Source of the DNA: Campanula takesimana
Lineage: Eukaryota; Streptophyta; Magnoliopsida; Asterales; Campanulaceae
Direction of reading: 5' to 3'
Length of the DNA: 64,000 nt
Assembly (NCBI GenBank): GCA_026119855.1
Contig: JAOWBW010000863.1
Coordinates: 124,001-188,000 of the forward strand
Shown here piece after piece: positions 10,653-21,103 of the stretch. The first letter of the stretch is position 1, and each line of letters starts with the position of its first letter. Position numbers and translations under genes: made by a program. Under the pieces are notes generated by a model. The model saw nothing but the letters and a program-made list of their open reading frames with translations. It was not told the DNA's origin and did not search any database.

Positions 10653-10800
10653 CATTCAATAATCGTACAATTTTTCTATACAATTGTCTTTAATGGTTTA
10701 AATTTTTTCATTCTATTTTGGACTATATGTCTAAATAATTTCATTTGAAAAATAACACTTTATATGTACATTCAATAATCGTACAATTTTTCTATACAAT
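10653..10800. repeat. Direct repeat of about 38 bp, 116 bp apart
   Basis: The stretch beginning TATGTACATTCAATAATCG at 10647 recurs at 10763 with essentially no change. The AT-rich sequence around it (10409-10822) otherwise shows no gene or clear element. Confidence 0.8.
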
Positions 10801-11220
10801 TATGTCGTACCAGTTTTGATAATCTATATCTTTATAATGGCAGAAGTTCACTTAACACACTTACTATACATGGAACTTTGGCGCCTAAACTTCATATCTA
10901 TAAATAGTAACTTTTAATGAAAAGTTATTAAAGCATAATTAAAGCAAAATTTGACTTTTTAAAAAAACAAATTATCATTAAATGTATGTTTGACACATGC
11001 TTAACTATTAAATAAAGTCTCGAAATTTACAATACATCACTTTAAAGAACAATTATCATCATAATACCCATGTATTAATTGTTGTGGTACAACATTTATA
11101 GGACACCAAAGAGACCCTTCATGCACCTGCTCAAGTGTTAATGAATAACATTTATTATGTCTATTTAATAGCAGCTTTTTGGAAACAACATTTATAATTA
11201 AGCAAAGAGTCCCTTCATTT

Positions 11221-11550
11221 ATAATTAACCAAAGAGCCCCTTCATTAACCAAAGAAAGTGGAGAATATGTGCAATTAATGATCTTTAATTCTATTTATGA
11301 TCACCGGTGCAATATAATGAATAATAGATGGGAAGACATATGAAAAGTCACTTAACAAGAATAAAGAAAAAATGAAAGGGCACCTTCATTTATAATTAAC
11401 AAAAAAGCCCATTCATTAACCAAAGAGAGTGAGGAATATGTGCATTTAATGATCTTCAATTCTATCTATGATTACCGATGGAATATAATAGATAACAGTT
11501 GGGAAGACAAATGAAAAATCACTTAACAAAAATAAAGGAAAAATGAAAGA
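11221..11550. repeat. Two tandem copies of a unit of about 165 bp
   Basis: The stretch from about 11221 (CCAAAGAGCCCCTTCATTAA) through the GGGAAGACATATGAAAA block recurs from about 11386 with scattered substitutions. It lies upstream of the RPA1-like start and contains no ORF. Confidence 0.8.
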
Positions 11551-11679
11551 GCGCCCATTTCTTCCTAGATACATTCATCTAGCTTTATAATTTGAACAAC
11601 CATGAATGCACTACAAATATAGTCATCCCCAAACAAACCCACTCAATTAAACTTACATACAACAACACTTTGAACGAAA

Positions 11680-13815
11680 ATGCCTTCATCATTATCCTAC
11701 ATCCGTGAACTCGAGCCTTCGAAAGTTATCATGATCTTTATAATGTTGATGTTGTTGATGAGAGCATTTTAACTGGTAAACATGTTTTCATTCAATGTTA
11801 TTTAAATTTTGATATAAAATTTTACTATTCTTTTAATTTATTCTTGTCATATCTTTTAACTACACTACTTTTCTAATAGATGTCATAGGGAGGGTTGCAA
11901 GTACATACAATACACAGGATGACGAATTTAATGGAAGGGGGGGGGGGCTAAGATGTTGGAAATAAGTTTAGAAGACATCCGGTTAATATATTTTCATCGC
12001 ATATTTTTTTTTTTTTTTTTTTTACCTTTTTTTTCTTAATTTTATTATTGAATATTTGTTTCTATGATATTTTATGCAGAGGGGAGATGTTATCATGCAA
12101 ACTGTACAAAGGTGAAATAACTATTTTCAACACATTTCAAGTATCAGAAATTCTAATCAAAGACAAGGTGTATAAGATTACAGATTTTCAAGAAAGGTAA
12201 TGCAACAAATGTTAAATATGTTATGTCATTCCATTATTTATTATAGTTTATGTATTAGCATTTCTTTTTCATGAAATTATTTTGTCACTTTAATTTTTGG
12301 CAGAAGAATTACATCAATCACTCCAATGGAAGATTCAAAGATGAAGTCAACTGAAAGAAGGGGTTGCAATTGGTTCAAAGAGAAAGGTGTCTAGGGTGGA
12401 AATAGTCATTAAGAGATTGTAATTGATGCCATCTTTTACTTGTGTACTAGGGTGGAAATAGTTCTATGGTTTATTTAGAATTTTAGATGTTTTAATCAGT
12501 TTAAATTTGATATCAAGTTGTTGTTTTGTTGAAGACATGTTAGTGAATTTAAATGTAAGTTCAAATTTAGAGAGTACATAGATAGATTTAATTTAATTCG
12601 AATAGTACAATCAGAATTTAAGAATTAAGAGATAAACTTGAATTAAAAAAAAATACCTCGAAACATGTAACCAAATTAATTTTCTCATTATACATCTCAT
12701 TTGTTAAGCAAATTCAAAAACAAACATTGAAAGAAAACTACAATCAAGAAAATGTGTGTGCGTGCTTATAATAAATTCATGTATCTGTAATTACGATTAC
12801 ATAACATTTCATATTCTATACTATTTAATAAAAATTAACATTAATTACGCATGCAAAATAAATTTGGAATAAACTGTAACAAAAATATAAAAAAAAATAC
12901 GTTAAAGAAAATTAAGTTATACATTTTTTTTTACTTAGAGTTGTTTTGAATCAGAATCTAAGAATAAAAAGATAAACTTGAATAAAAAAAATAACCTCGA
13001 AACATGTAATCAAATTAATGTTCTCATTATACATCCCATTTATTAGGCAAATTCAAACACAAACATTGAAAGCAAACTACAATAAAAAAAATGTGTGTGT
13101 ATGCTTATAATAAATTCATGTATGTGTAATTATGATTTCATAACTTTTCATAATCTATATTTAATGTTACATTGGTAATGATACACATTGGTTAAATAAA
13201 AATGTAATCTAAAATAATACACATTTAGTTATTACTTGCTGGTATATGAAAGGTTATTTTATTTAGTATAAAAGCAATTGGTCTTCATTCAATGCATGTT
13301 CACTTTGTAAACATATCAAGTAATTAAGAACACAAATGGAAATGAAAAATAAGTCTCTTTCGTGAACTAAAGAAGAATTGATCTGAATGGAGTGTGAATG
13401 TATTTGTTGCACGCAAGTGAGAAGTAGAATATGATGACATTTTGAAGTTACTCAATACTTTTGAGTTTCTTGTGGATTCAGAGGTAAACACTAAATAGTT
13501 ATTAATGTTTTAATTTATTTTTTATGGTGAAGTTTTTTATATGTCTACTTTTACTAAATGAAAACTATTTTTTTCTTCTAGGGAGAACGAATACAAGCAA
13601 CAATTCCTACCAAATTGATAAGCAAGTTTAAAAACAAACTGCATGAGGGACAACTAAATATAATCCCTAATCTTATTGCTGCTGATGCTGGCCGGGGATT
13701 CAAAATTGTGGCTCATCGATACAAACTCGTGTTTTTAGACTCTACAGTTATCTTTGGAGTAAAGGACAAAAACTTTCCTACAAAGACATTGTTTAACTTG
13801 ATGTATTTTCAATAG
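11680..13815 (+). pseudogene. RPA1-like (replication protein A large subunit) fragments in a Helitron
   Basis: Four separated coding scraps resemble Helitron-borne RPA1 proteins with OB folds. An ATG at 11680 opens MPSSLSYIRELEPSK. Near 11880 there is a DVIGRV-like piece. At 12080-12195 there is a fragment with KLYKGEITIFNTF. At about 13380-13815 WSVNVFVAR leads across a likely intron (13483-13581) into GERIQATIPTKLISKFKNKL and HRYKLVFLDSTV. The last block is characteristic of the first OB fold. Stops and missing regions show that it is dead. The order of blocks suggests parts of two copies. Confidence 0.65.
12600..13170. repeat. Tandem duplication with period of about 360 bp
   Basis: The AT-rich stretch containing ACCTCGAAACATGTAA, CTCATTATACATC and GCTTATAATAAATTCATGTA at about 12650-12830 recurs at about 12990-13160. 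The first copy ends at TCTATACTATTTAATAAAA (about 12816), which looks like a Helitron 5' terminus. The second ends in a decayed version of it. Confidence 0.75.
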
Positions 13816-13997
13816 ATTTCTGCCATTGGAAACCCAAATGAGTCTGTGATGAAGAAGGGAAAACTGTCGATGGAACAACAAATGTTGTTTACAAATAAAT
13901 TTTTCAAAATTTGTAATTATAAAATTAATTTAATGTTTACCAATTTTTAATTACATTTATAGCTATTCATTTTTCCTTTATTTATGAAAGTCAGTTG

Positions 13998-14029
13998 CCC
14001 GTGCCTTTAAGGCACGGGTGTAACACTAG
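13998..14029 (+). other. Helitron 3' terminal hairpin and CTAG
   Basis: Stem arms 13998-14005 and 14011-14018 enclose a 5-base loop. CTAG at 14026-14029 is followed by T, the expected insertion context. Confidence 0.92.
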
Positions 14030-14182
14030 TTAGTTATAAATGATAGCAACTTCAATGTTTGGGGAAAGCTAAAGCCCTATTGCAGTATTGCCCGTGGTGG
14101 CTTCATACTGTATTTCCCAAAATTTTCTCATTTTGAGAAAATTTAAAGTCACCATTGGTAATATATAAAAACCGTAGAAGCC

Positions 14183-14263
14183 AAGCCTCATCCTCGGTAA
14201 TCGCTAGAGTTCGATCCCTCTCCTCGTCTCCTTTTAGCGTGGACATCGTTAAAAAAAAAAACC
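14183..14263 (+). mobile_element. 5'-truncated tRNA-derived SINE
   Basis: A pol III box B-like AGTTCGATCCC at about 14209 is followed by a short tail ending in a run of A's (14251-14261). The insert is bracketed by an 11-bp direct repeat CCGTAGAAGCC at 14172-14182 and 14264-14274, a typical LINE-mediated target duplication. Box A is missing, so the copy is truncated. It may instead be processed from another tRNA-like RNA. Confidence 0.7.
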
Positions 14264-14274
14264 CCGTAGAAGCC

Positions 14275-15057
14275 GGAAACTATGAAGTCGCTAGTGCCAC
14301 TATGACTTATGAAAATTGGTATAATTTCATAAATATATTTTTGAACTTGCTCATTTTTGGGATACCTCTAAAATATCTGAAAATCGGAATGTTTTGACAA
14401 AAATAATAAATCGAGTAGGTTTTGGGCGAAACTAGTTCCTCCATAATTTATAAAAAAATCACTTTTTAACACTTAAACCCTAAAACATAAACCGTAAACC
14501 CTATAAAAACAAGAATTCTTAGTTCCTCCCAAAATTTTATGAAATAAATCAACTTGGTCATTGTGGAGATACTTATTTGGGCATTTTAACATTAGGGTAA
14601 CAATAGTTTATAACTTATAACTTATGAAATAAACAAAATCCCAACATTTGAGCATTTTAACATTAGGGTAACAATAGTTTATCCGATGTTCCTGAAAGGA
14701 ATTTAGGGTGCAGTATTTAAATATAATCCAATGGGTTCTTCAATTAAAAGTGTAATAAATATGGATGTTATTTTACGGTCCTGTTCGAAAAAAATCAACT
14801 CATATATCTGCGCAACTAAATTAGTTGGTTCGAAACATAAACTATATGCAATTAAGATAAAATTTCATAAAAATTGCACATTTATAAAATTCAATCACAA
14901 GTAAATTAACCTAGAACGGACACAGTAATTTGACGACTAGCTTCTATAGTAGCATCTTTTATTTAATCATTACATTGAAAAATAATTCAACATTACACCA
15001 CTTATGGATGATTGTTTTCGTGTTATGGTATAAATTTTGGAGTGTATTAACACAAAT
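14275..15057. other. Intergenic region without a gene
   Basis: This stretch separates the SINE from the caleosin stop codon. It is AT-rich. It holds a direct repeat of the block containing CATTTTAACATTAGGGTAAC (14580 and 14655), and a few scattered AAACCCTA words near 14470 that are too few to be a telomere tract. The part nearest 15057 should include the caleosin 3' UTR, but I see no clear poly(A) signal. Confidence 0.6.
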
Positions 15058-15505
15058 TTACGCCAATTTGGAGCGTTGTTTCTTCTCGGATGAAGCACGC
15101 TCTTTCGCCTTATTTTCGAACAAGCTTCCATCGTAAACACCTCTAAGTGTATCTCTAGTCAATACACCATTCTTGTCCTTGAAAAGTATAAATGTAACCC
15201 TCCACTCGATATAACTCAAAAACCTGAAATTTATTCCAAATAATCATTGTCTAAGGTGTAAGTATATAATCAATCAATATATATAAACAAAATGAAAATT
15301 ATGGATGAAGAAATAACCATCCGGTATAGTTCTTGGGCTTCCGGTTTGCTTTACGCATTGTCGTTAGCTCTTTCCATGTCAAGGAATCTGGATTTGTAAG
15401 TGCATACTTGCTGAATATCTCCTCAAACTTCTCGGAAACAAATCTAGTAAAGAAAAAAAAATACTTGTTGAATACAAGATTGAAGAATTCGTGTGTACAT
15501 GTGTA

Positions 15506-15566
<61 letters not shown>

Positions 15567-17021
15567 ATATTTGTATGTATATATCAATACCTTCCTTGAG
15601 AGTCATAGACACCGGTGTCACTGCCATGCTTGGCCATTTGAATATTTTTGATCTCGATTGGAAGAAGAAGAGAAGGGCACTTTCCCTGCATAAGCCCACA
15701 CATACCATGCATGTAGTTTTAGTACCATAAAATTGAGTCCCTTTATACTGCGTTACTGTCTCCGTTAAACGGGCAAACTACCAAGATATGCAACGTAGTT
15801 TCCGATTTTTATCAAATAATGCAACCTACTAACTAGTGGCAGATATATGAAACGTACTTTACTATCATATATCAAATAATGCAATGTACAATTTTTTTTC
15901 TAACGCCGTTAAAAATTCTAACAGAAGTATGACTTTCGTTAAAAAAAACTAACAAAACGTTTCTTTAATAATCCAAAAAATGTAAACTTTCGTTAAAAAA
16001 CTAGCAAAACGTTTCTTTAACAATCCTTTCAATGGGACGGTGGTGGGTATCTCATCACTTTCTCATGTTTCCTTTTCATTTTGAGTTAGTTTCGTTAAAT
16101 ATATAGCTGAACTCGTTAGAAATTTAATGTGTTTTGAGTAGGTTGCATTATTTGATAAATGATAGTAAAGTACGTTTCATATATCTGTCACTAGTGAGTA
16201 GGTTGCATTATTTGATAATAGAGGCTTAGTACGTTGCATCAAACACTAATTATTCCTTTTAAGAAATGTGCTTTACTTAGTTGTACATTGCATGTAGTGG
16301 TAAAATTGCAGTAAAACTCTTTCCTAATTTAGAAATGCGTCATTAATCATGATAGATGTACCAAAATGAAAAATGTCACATATATTTTAGAACGAAGGGA
16401 GTATTAGTTAGTAGATTGAATTTAAATTCATAAGTTTATGAGAAAGTAATAAAATTACCGGACGGGTTTTGCCACTGAAACTAAGATTTATTAAAATGGC
16501 AGCAGTGATAGATAAGGGAATGCCGCTCCCGATTGCCCGAAAACCTGAAATTTGATAGATTTATTTTCTTTTATTCTGAAAAAAATGTACAAACAATAGA
16601 AAAAAAGTAAAAAGGAAAATGAAATTGGAGAAGAAGCTAAATCAAGTACCTTGATAAGTTTCCAAGGGATAAACAATGCCGTCATTGTTCATGTCGAAGA
16701 AAGCCACATGTTTCTGTAACACATTTTGATCTTTCTCATTACCTGCATGTACCCATCAAAATATTCCAAGAAAATTTAAAAATAAAACTATAATCAACTT
16801 AAGTTAGAAGTGTGCATGTGTGTATAAATATATTAAGAAAATTAAAAAAAAAAGATACAAACAATTAACTAATTACGCTTAAAATATTATATCTACACTA
16901 CTAATTTAATCCAAAAATAAGTGTCAAAGTTTGAATTTATGGTCAACTTTTTTGCACTAATCATCTTCATTATGTAAATACCTTCAAACTGAGATGTGCC
17001 ATCAACAATGGAGGAAGACAT
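15058..17021 (-). CDS. Caleosin / peroxygenase, six exons, intact
   Basis: The exons on the minus strand are 16982-17021, 16650-16742, 16459-16544, 15591-15685, 15318-15443 and 15058-15223. All introns have GT-AG ends and phases join perfectly, giving 606 nt and 201 residues. Caleosins are calcium-binding proteins of lipid droplets or membranes. They act as haem peroxygenases that use fatty-acid hydroperoxides. The protein shows a single EF-hand (DMNNDGIVYPLE), the GFRAIGSG block, a hydrophobic membrane stretch, the proline-containing PSLLLPIEI region and GVYDGSLFE near the end. The haem-ligand histidines in KHVAFFD and AKHGSD are both present. Where relatives usually have tryptophan after VYP, this protein has leucine. 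The length is shorter than the 230-residue long-form caleosins and fits the short form. No stop or frameshift was found, so it is probably functional. Confidence 0.95.
15508..15568. repeat. (AT)n(GT)n microsatellite in caleosin intron 5
   Basis: About 23 AT units are followed by GT units, within the intron between exon 4 (15591) and exon 5 (15443) of the caleosin gene. Confidence 0.95.
15786..16240. mobile_element. MITE-like inverted-repeat element in caleosin intron 3
   Basis: The sequence from 15786 (ATGCAACGTAG, then ATCAAATAATGCAACCTAC and GATATATGAAACGTACTTTACTATC in pieces) is matched in reverse complement at 16143-16240. The arms are close to 100 bp and contain sub-repeats of AAATAATGCAA. 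The centre is AT-rich with AACAAAACGTTTCTTTAA twice. Target duplications are not clear, so the family is unassigned. It lies in the 773-bp intron between exons 3 and 4. Confidence 0.7.
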
Positions 17022-17113
17022 GGATATATAAATAATTTAGTTAAATCAACTTTGTGTGGAAGAAATAAAGAGAGATGAGCGAGAGATGAAATAAATGGGG
17101 TTTGGTTGGGTGG

Positions 17114-17121
17114 TATTTATA
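17114..17121 (-). promoter_or_regulatory. TATA box of the caleosin gene
   Basis: On the minus strand TATAAATA lies 93 bp upstream of the ATG, in otherwise GC-poor sequence. This is the usual distance for a plant gene with a short 5' UTR. Confidence 0.75.
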
Positions 17122-17433
17122 AGGAGGAAATGGGACTGTTGTAAAATGTGTGCTGACATGTTCTATTTAGAGTATTTGAATGTAGAATGCGTTTTTAGCG
17201 TATACATTTATTTAGACCGGCTTATACTAAGGGCTCGGATAAAAATGAGCAATATTGCCAATGAGGGGCTTAATAAACCCCAATTCTTAGTAATGGTACT
17301 AATAATCATATGACGTTTGGTAGGCACAAGATTAGCATAATTTAATCTTGTCTTAAAACAATATTATCATTATTTGTTTTCCAATAATACCCATAACCTA
17401 CATTTACTAAACTATATATAAAAAGACAAAAAT

Positions 17434-17558
17434 TTGTGTGAGAACACTCCAACCCGTCTCATGGGTGAGACGGGTTATTTTTTTGACCCATTACCCGACC
17501 CACAACCCTGCTCCAGGACCCATGGGGGACCCTGCCACGTGGCAGCCCCTCATTGGCC

Positions 17559-17597
<39 letters not shown>

Positions 17598-18375
17598 GTT
17601 TTTTTTCGGTTTGTGAAAAGTAATAGTTACCATCTCTTAAAGTAATAGTTACCATCTCTTAAAGTAATAGTGTTTTCCCTATGTTTTCTTCGTTTGCCAA
17701 AAGTAATACTTATTATAACTAAAATGTAACAAACGTGTTATTTATATGTAATAGTATTTGTACATAATTGTAATACATATGTATAGATATCTATATGTTT
17801 TCAAACAATAAGTTACAATGGGGTCAAATTTATCATGATACATGTAAAAGTATTACATTATCTATAGAAATTTGTTACAATTTCGTCAATCAAAGTGTTA
17901 CATTTACTTGTATAAACTTACTATTACATTCATATACATAAGTTATTACTTTTCAAATGTTATTTTCTTTTAAAAAATAAAATTTAAAATACACATTATA
18001 TTACATTTTAGCTAAAGCACTATTATATTTCAGCATAGATGATTATTACATTTAGATATTGTTTGGGTTACATGTAATTATATTTAGTATTACAATTGGA
18101 AAAATGGGTAAAAACGAGTTTTTTTTTTTTAAAACAAGTATTAGGTTTACTTATGAACAATGTTACTTTAAGAGATGGTAACTATTATTTTTTGCTAAAC
18201 CACTGAAAAGCCGAAAAAAAAATATAAAAACTCAAAAAAAAAAAAAAATTTTTTTTTTTTTTTTTTTCTGGCTAATGGTGGGTTGCCACATGGCGGGTTC
18301 GGCCCATGGATCATGGGGCAACCCGTCTCATGCATGAGACGGATCCCCTTGTTCTCATGGGAGACCACCTCATAT
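17434..18375. mobile_element. Foldback element with arms of about 190 bp
   Basis: The left arm (CAACCCGTCTCATGGGTGAG at about 17450, GCCACGTGGCAGCC and a T-run at 17562-17596) is mirrored by the right arm (T-run at 18248-18267, TTGCCACATGGCGGG, CAACCCGTCTCATGCATGAG). The centre is AT-rich and full of GTAATA-containing words. TAATAGTTACCATCTCTTAA occurs twice at 17620-17670 and its complement once at 18168. No ORF is credible and the ends lack an obvious target duplication. Confidence 0.75.
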
Positions 18376-18849
18376 AAAAATAATCTTTTCGTGTAATTTG
18401 GGCATTCAAAAGTAGATAAGATTTGCCAATAAACGAACAAACCAAATATGCCAAGTATTGTGTACTATGAATCTGGACATAGTAGTTAAACTCTACAATT
18501 TATTTATTTAGATAAACAGAAAGAAGACTTTAAGAAGATATCTATTCTTGTGTATGAATTGCTCTAGAGGGAGTTAGTCTTTTGAACTCTACAATCCTTA
18601 TTCTAATAACCCCAAACGTTTACAATTTTTCGAGTTTAGGTCACGCAAATTAATTAAAGAGTCGAAAGCATGCAAGTGGGTGGCAATATATATCTAATTA
18701 GGGTTATCTATTCATACTAAACTTACATCTGTGTCACTGTTTTAATTGAATTTTAATCAAAATTTTATATATAAAATTATAATTATTTTGTTGAATTCTA
18801 AACATTTAATATACCATTAAAACTATTATCAGTTTCTACTGTTTTTATA
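18376..18849. other. No gene seen
   Basis: This is AT-rich sequence between the foldback element and the copia 3' end. I see no supported gene or element, only short homopolymers. A possible Stowaway-like CTCCCTTTGTCC lies at its right edge (18856) without a partner end. Confidence 0.6.
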
Positions 18850-19935
18850 TATACTCCCTTTGTCCAGCTCAAAATAGAATTTTAGGAAATTTGATAATAT
18901 TTTGACCAAGCAATTTAAAGGATTTTTTTATTTGAATTGGTCTTAGGGAAAAAAGTGGCTAGAAAAATGAGTTTTTAGAAGAGGCACTGACATTTTTGTA
19001 AAGAAACTACCACTTGTTTTAAAAGAGGAAGTGACATTTTTTGTGAATAACTGCGAGCGCGTATTTTTGTGAATAACTGCAAGCACGCATTTGAGAAAAT
19101 AAATGCATTGTTTTAATCTACACTAAATATAGATTTCAATTTTACAACTTAATTCATTAATCATTAAATGAAACTCATTTGGAATTTGGGTCAAAACTGG
19201 GTCAAACTCAAGTTTTCATAAACCCCTTTCCAATAATCCCCCACATGAATAACAATTAATGTATGCATGCAGATTCGTTAAGAAGTTCCAGCGAACTATT
19301 ATTGCACTAGGATGGTAGCTTAAACTTCCCTTAGTAAGATACTATCGAATATACTAGTCATTTATTATCGTGATGCTTTAAACCAATTCACTGTATGGTG
19401 TATACCGAGAAAATAGTATGTAAATAATAATAATTCTAACAATTTATTGTTCTAACATTTTTGTCCATTTCAGCCCTGCATCGTATCTTAATTCATAACT
19501 GTTCTTTTAGAAGCGGCCCTTATTACTTCACACTTATATAGGCGATCTCCTAGAAAGAGTATCCTGTCGCTCCACCATAAGGGTATATGAATCATTAAAA
19601 GTTGAATAAATTACCCTCACCACTGTTGGAGGCACATACACTTGGAAGTTATAAGAATGAGTATGAAACAAGTTCCGGTGTTTCATCTAAATTTCAAAAC
19701 TTAATTGTCTCTTTAAACCAAGGTCTTGGGATGTCCCATTCCGAAGTTTGAGTTTCAACTAAGAAAGTTCTTTCATTGTGGGTTTAAAACTCATTCTTCC
19801 TAACAACTTAAACATTTCATCTCTGCTTAATTATTCTTTTGGTAAGGGGATCAGCAAACGATGGATGTGTTTTAACTCATCTAAATGATATACTTCTATG
19901 ATATATTTATTGCTCAAGCTTGTATGTTTTGATGG
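18850..19935 (-). mobile_element. 3' end of a copia element: RNase H tail, polypurine tract and partial LTR
   Basis: On the minus strand, FADPLTKRI (about 19830-19860) is the end of copia RNase H. After roughly 600 bp of 3' UTR comes the purine-rich GTGGGGGATTA (about 19237-19247), then a TTGGAAAGGGG start of an LTR. The LTR runs left and fades near 18850. In it a 26-bp period repeat with GTGAATAACTGCGAGCGCG (19043) and GTGAATAACTGCAAGCACG (19069) stands out. The rest of pol is missing. Confidence 0.7.
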
Positions 19936-20321
19936 TTTTTGAAGTGTTTATGAGTATAGGGAAGAAGCGGAAGAATGTAAGGATTCATGAGCTTTAAGTG
20001 CAAAAAGGAAGGATAAAGAACGGACCATAAAACAAATATAAAGAGATGTGACTGTTAGAAACCTAGTTTCTAAACAAAGTGTTTTGAAAAATAATTAAGA
20101 TCATTAAAAACAGACTCTTTAAAGCAATATCAGACTATGAAGAAACATGTTCAAAATATTCAAGTTACTGGAAACATCAGTTCAACAAAGGTACACTATC
20201 TTCATCAGTTTCACTAAGTCGAGATAACAGACTTCATCAAGATAGCAGACCTTATCATACTTGACATGTCATGCCAACTCAGCTCTTGGTCAAAGTCAAA
20301 CTGACTCAATCTGTTCACAAG
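19936..20321. other. Unassigned sequence before the Tat LTR
   Basis: No ORF or element ends are convincing. Short words such as AGATAACAGACTTC and AGATAGCAGACCTT (20222-20255) recall the AAGATGTC words of the Tat LTR at 9657-10408, so this may be an LTR remnant. Confidence 0.4.
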
Positions 20322-20511
20322 TGTAGACACCCCGCCTTGGACCGCTCACCCCGATTGCACATTTGATTTTGTGTTTCTTCCTATTTTAAGTGTTTTTCGT
20401 TAGTTTCTGTTACTTTTGTTAAGTTCCTGACTGACTCTGTTAAGTCCAGGGACTAAACTGAATAACAGTGCTGACTTTCTAGTCCATTCTGTCAAAAAAT
20501 CCTTTTCAAAA

Positions 20512-20580
20512 TCGCGCGCCTCCGCCTTTATAGGTCAGACGCGTGTGCATCCCGCCCTCAAGGCAGGAGACGCGCGCATC
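20512..20580 (+). repeat. Imperfect 30-bp tandem with GACGCG words
   Basis: 20521-20550 and 20551-20580 are imperfect copies sharing CCGCC, CAGACGCG or GAGACGCG, and GCATC at the same places. GCGCGCC precedes them. The array ends 117 bp before the TATA box at 20697. Confidence 0.7.
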
Positions 20581-21103
20581 TGGGCGTCAGTTACAGATTC
20601 TCTCCAAGAATCCCTCCCTTGCCAAATTACATGATTTTGCCCGGGAAATTTATCTTTGTGACTTCGTTTTGGCACCAAAAACATCTGCTTTACACCTATA
20701 TAAACCCCTCTAATTCACCATTGAAAAGGAGGACATTTTGAGATAGTAAAAACTATACAAAAACTTTAAGGCATTTTATAGTACTTTCTACAAGGAAACT
20801 CTTGAAGACTCTTGAAGTTTAGGTAACCTTCACCTCTCTTCTTCTCTTTATTTCTCTCATCTTCATCTCTTCTCTCACTTTCTTGATCAAGTCTGCAATC
20901 ACCCAAACCATTTTGGGACATGACACCAAAGACCACTTCATTACATTGAAGTTGGTTAAGGAGTTATCTCCCCATATTCAAACCCCCTTTTTTAACCCCT
21001 TTTATCATTATCAAAGAATAGGAAGAACATTTTCATTTATGTGGACTATGAACAAGCAAGACCAACATTAGTTTGGTCTTTTAATTGCTGGAAAAGATTC
21101 AAG

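Larger units (their letters stand above)
10823..14029 (+). mobile_element. Helitron, decayed, with RPA1-like gene remains
   Basis: The 3' end is diagnostic: an 8-bp stem hairpin (CCCGTGCC and GGCACGGG, 13998-14018) is followed 11 bases later by CTAG, inserted before T. The 5' end is less certain. TCTATATCTTTATAATGG at 10823 is preceded by A and resembles plant Helitron starts, but no second copy confirms it. The interior holds pieces of an RPA1-like single-strand DNA-binding protein, commonly carried by plant Helitrons, plus two sets of internal tandem duplications. No Rep/helicase domain was seen. Confidence 0.75.

Noticed and set aside
14465..14510. Telomere-like AAACCCTA repeats
   Set aside because: Only a few degenerate copies are present, which is not an array.
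15379..15708. Minus-strand 109-codon ORF over the caleosin introns
   Set aside because: It reads through intron 5 and the AT/GT microsatellite in a frame different from the exons.
18856..19200. Complete Stowaway MITE starting at CTCCCTTTGTCC
   Set aside because: No mirrored end was found. The sequence continues as the copia LTR.
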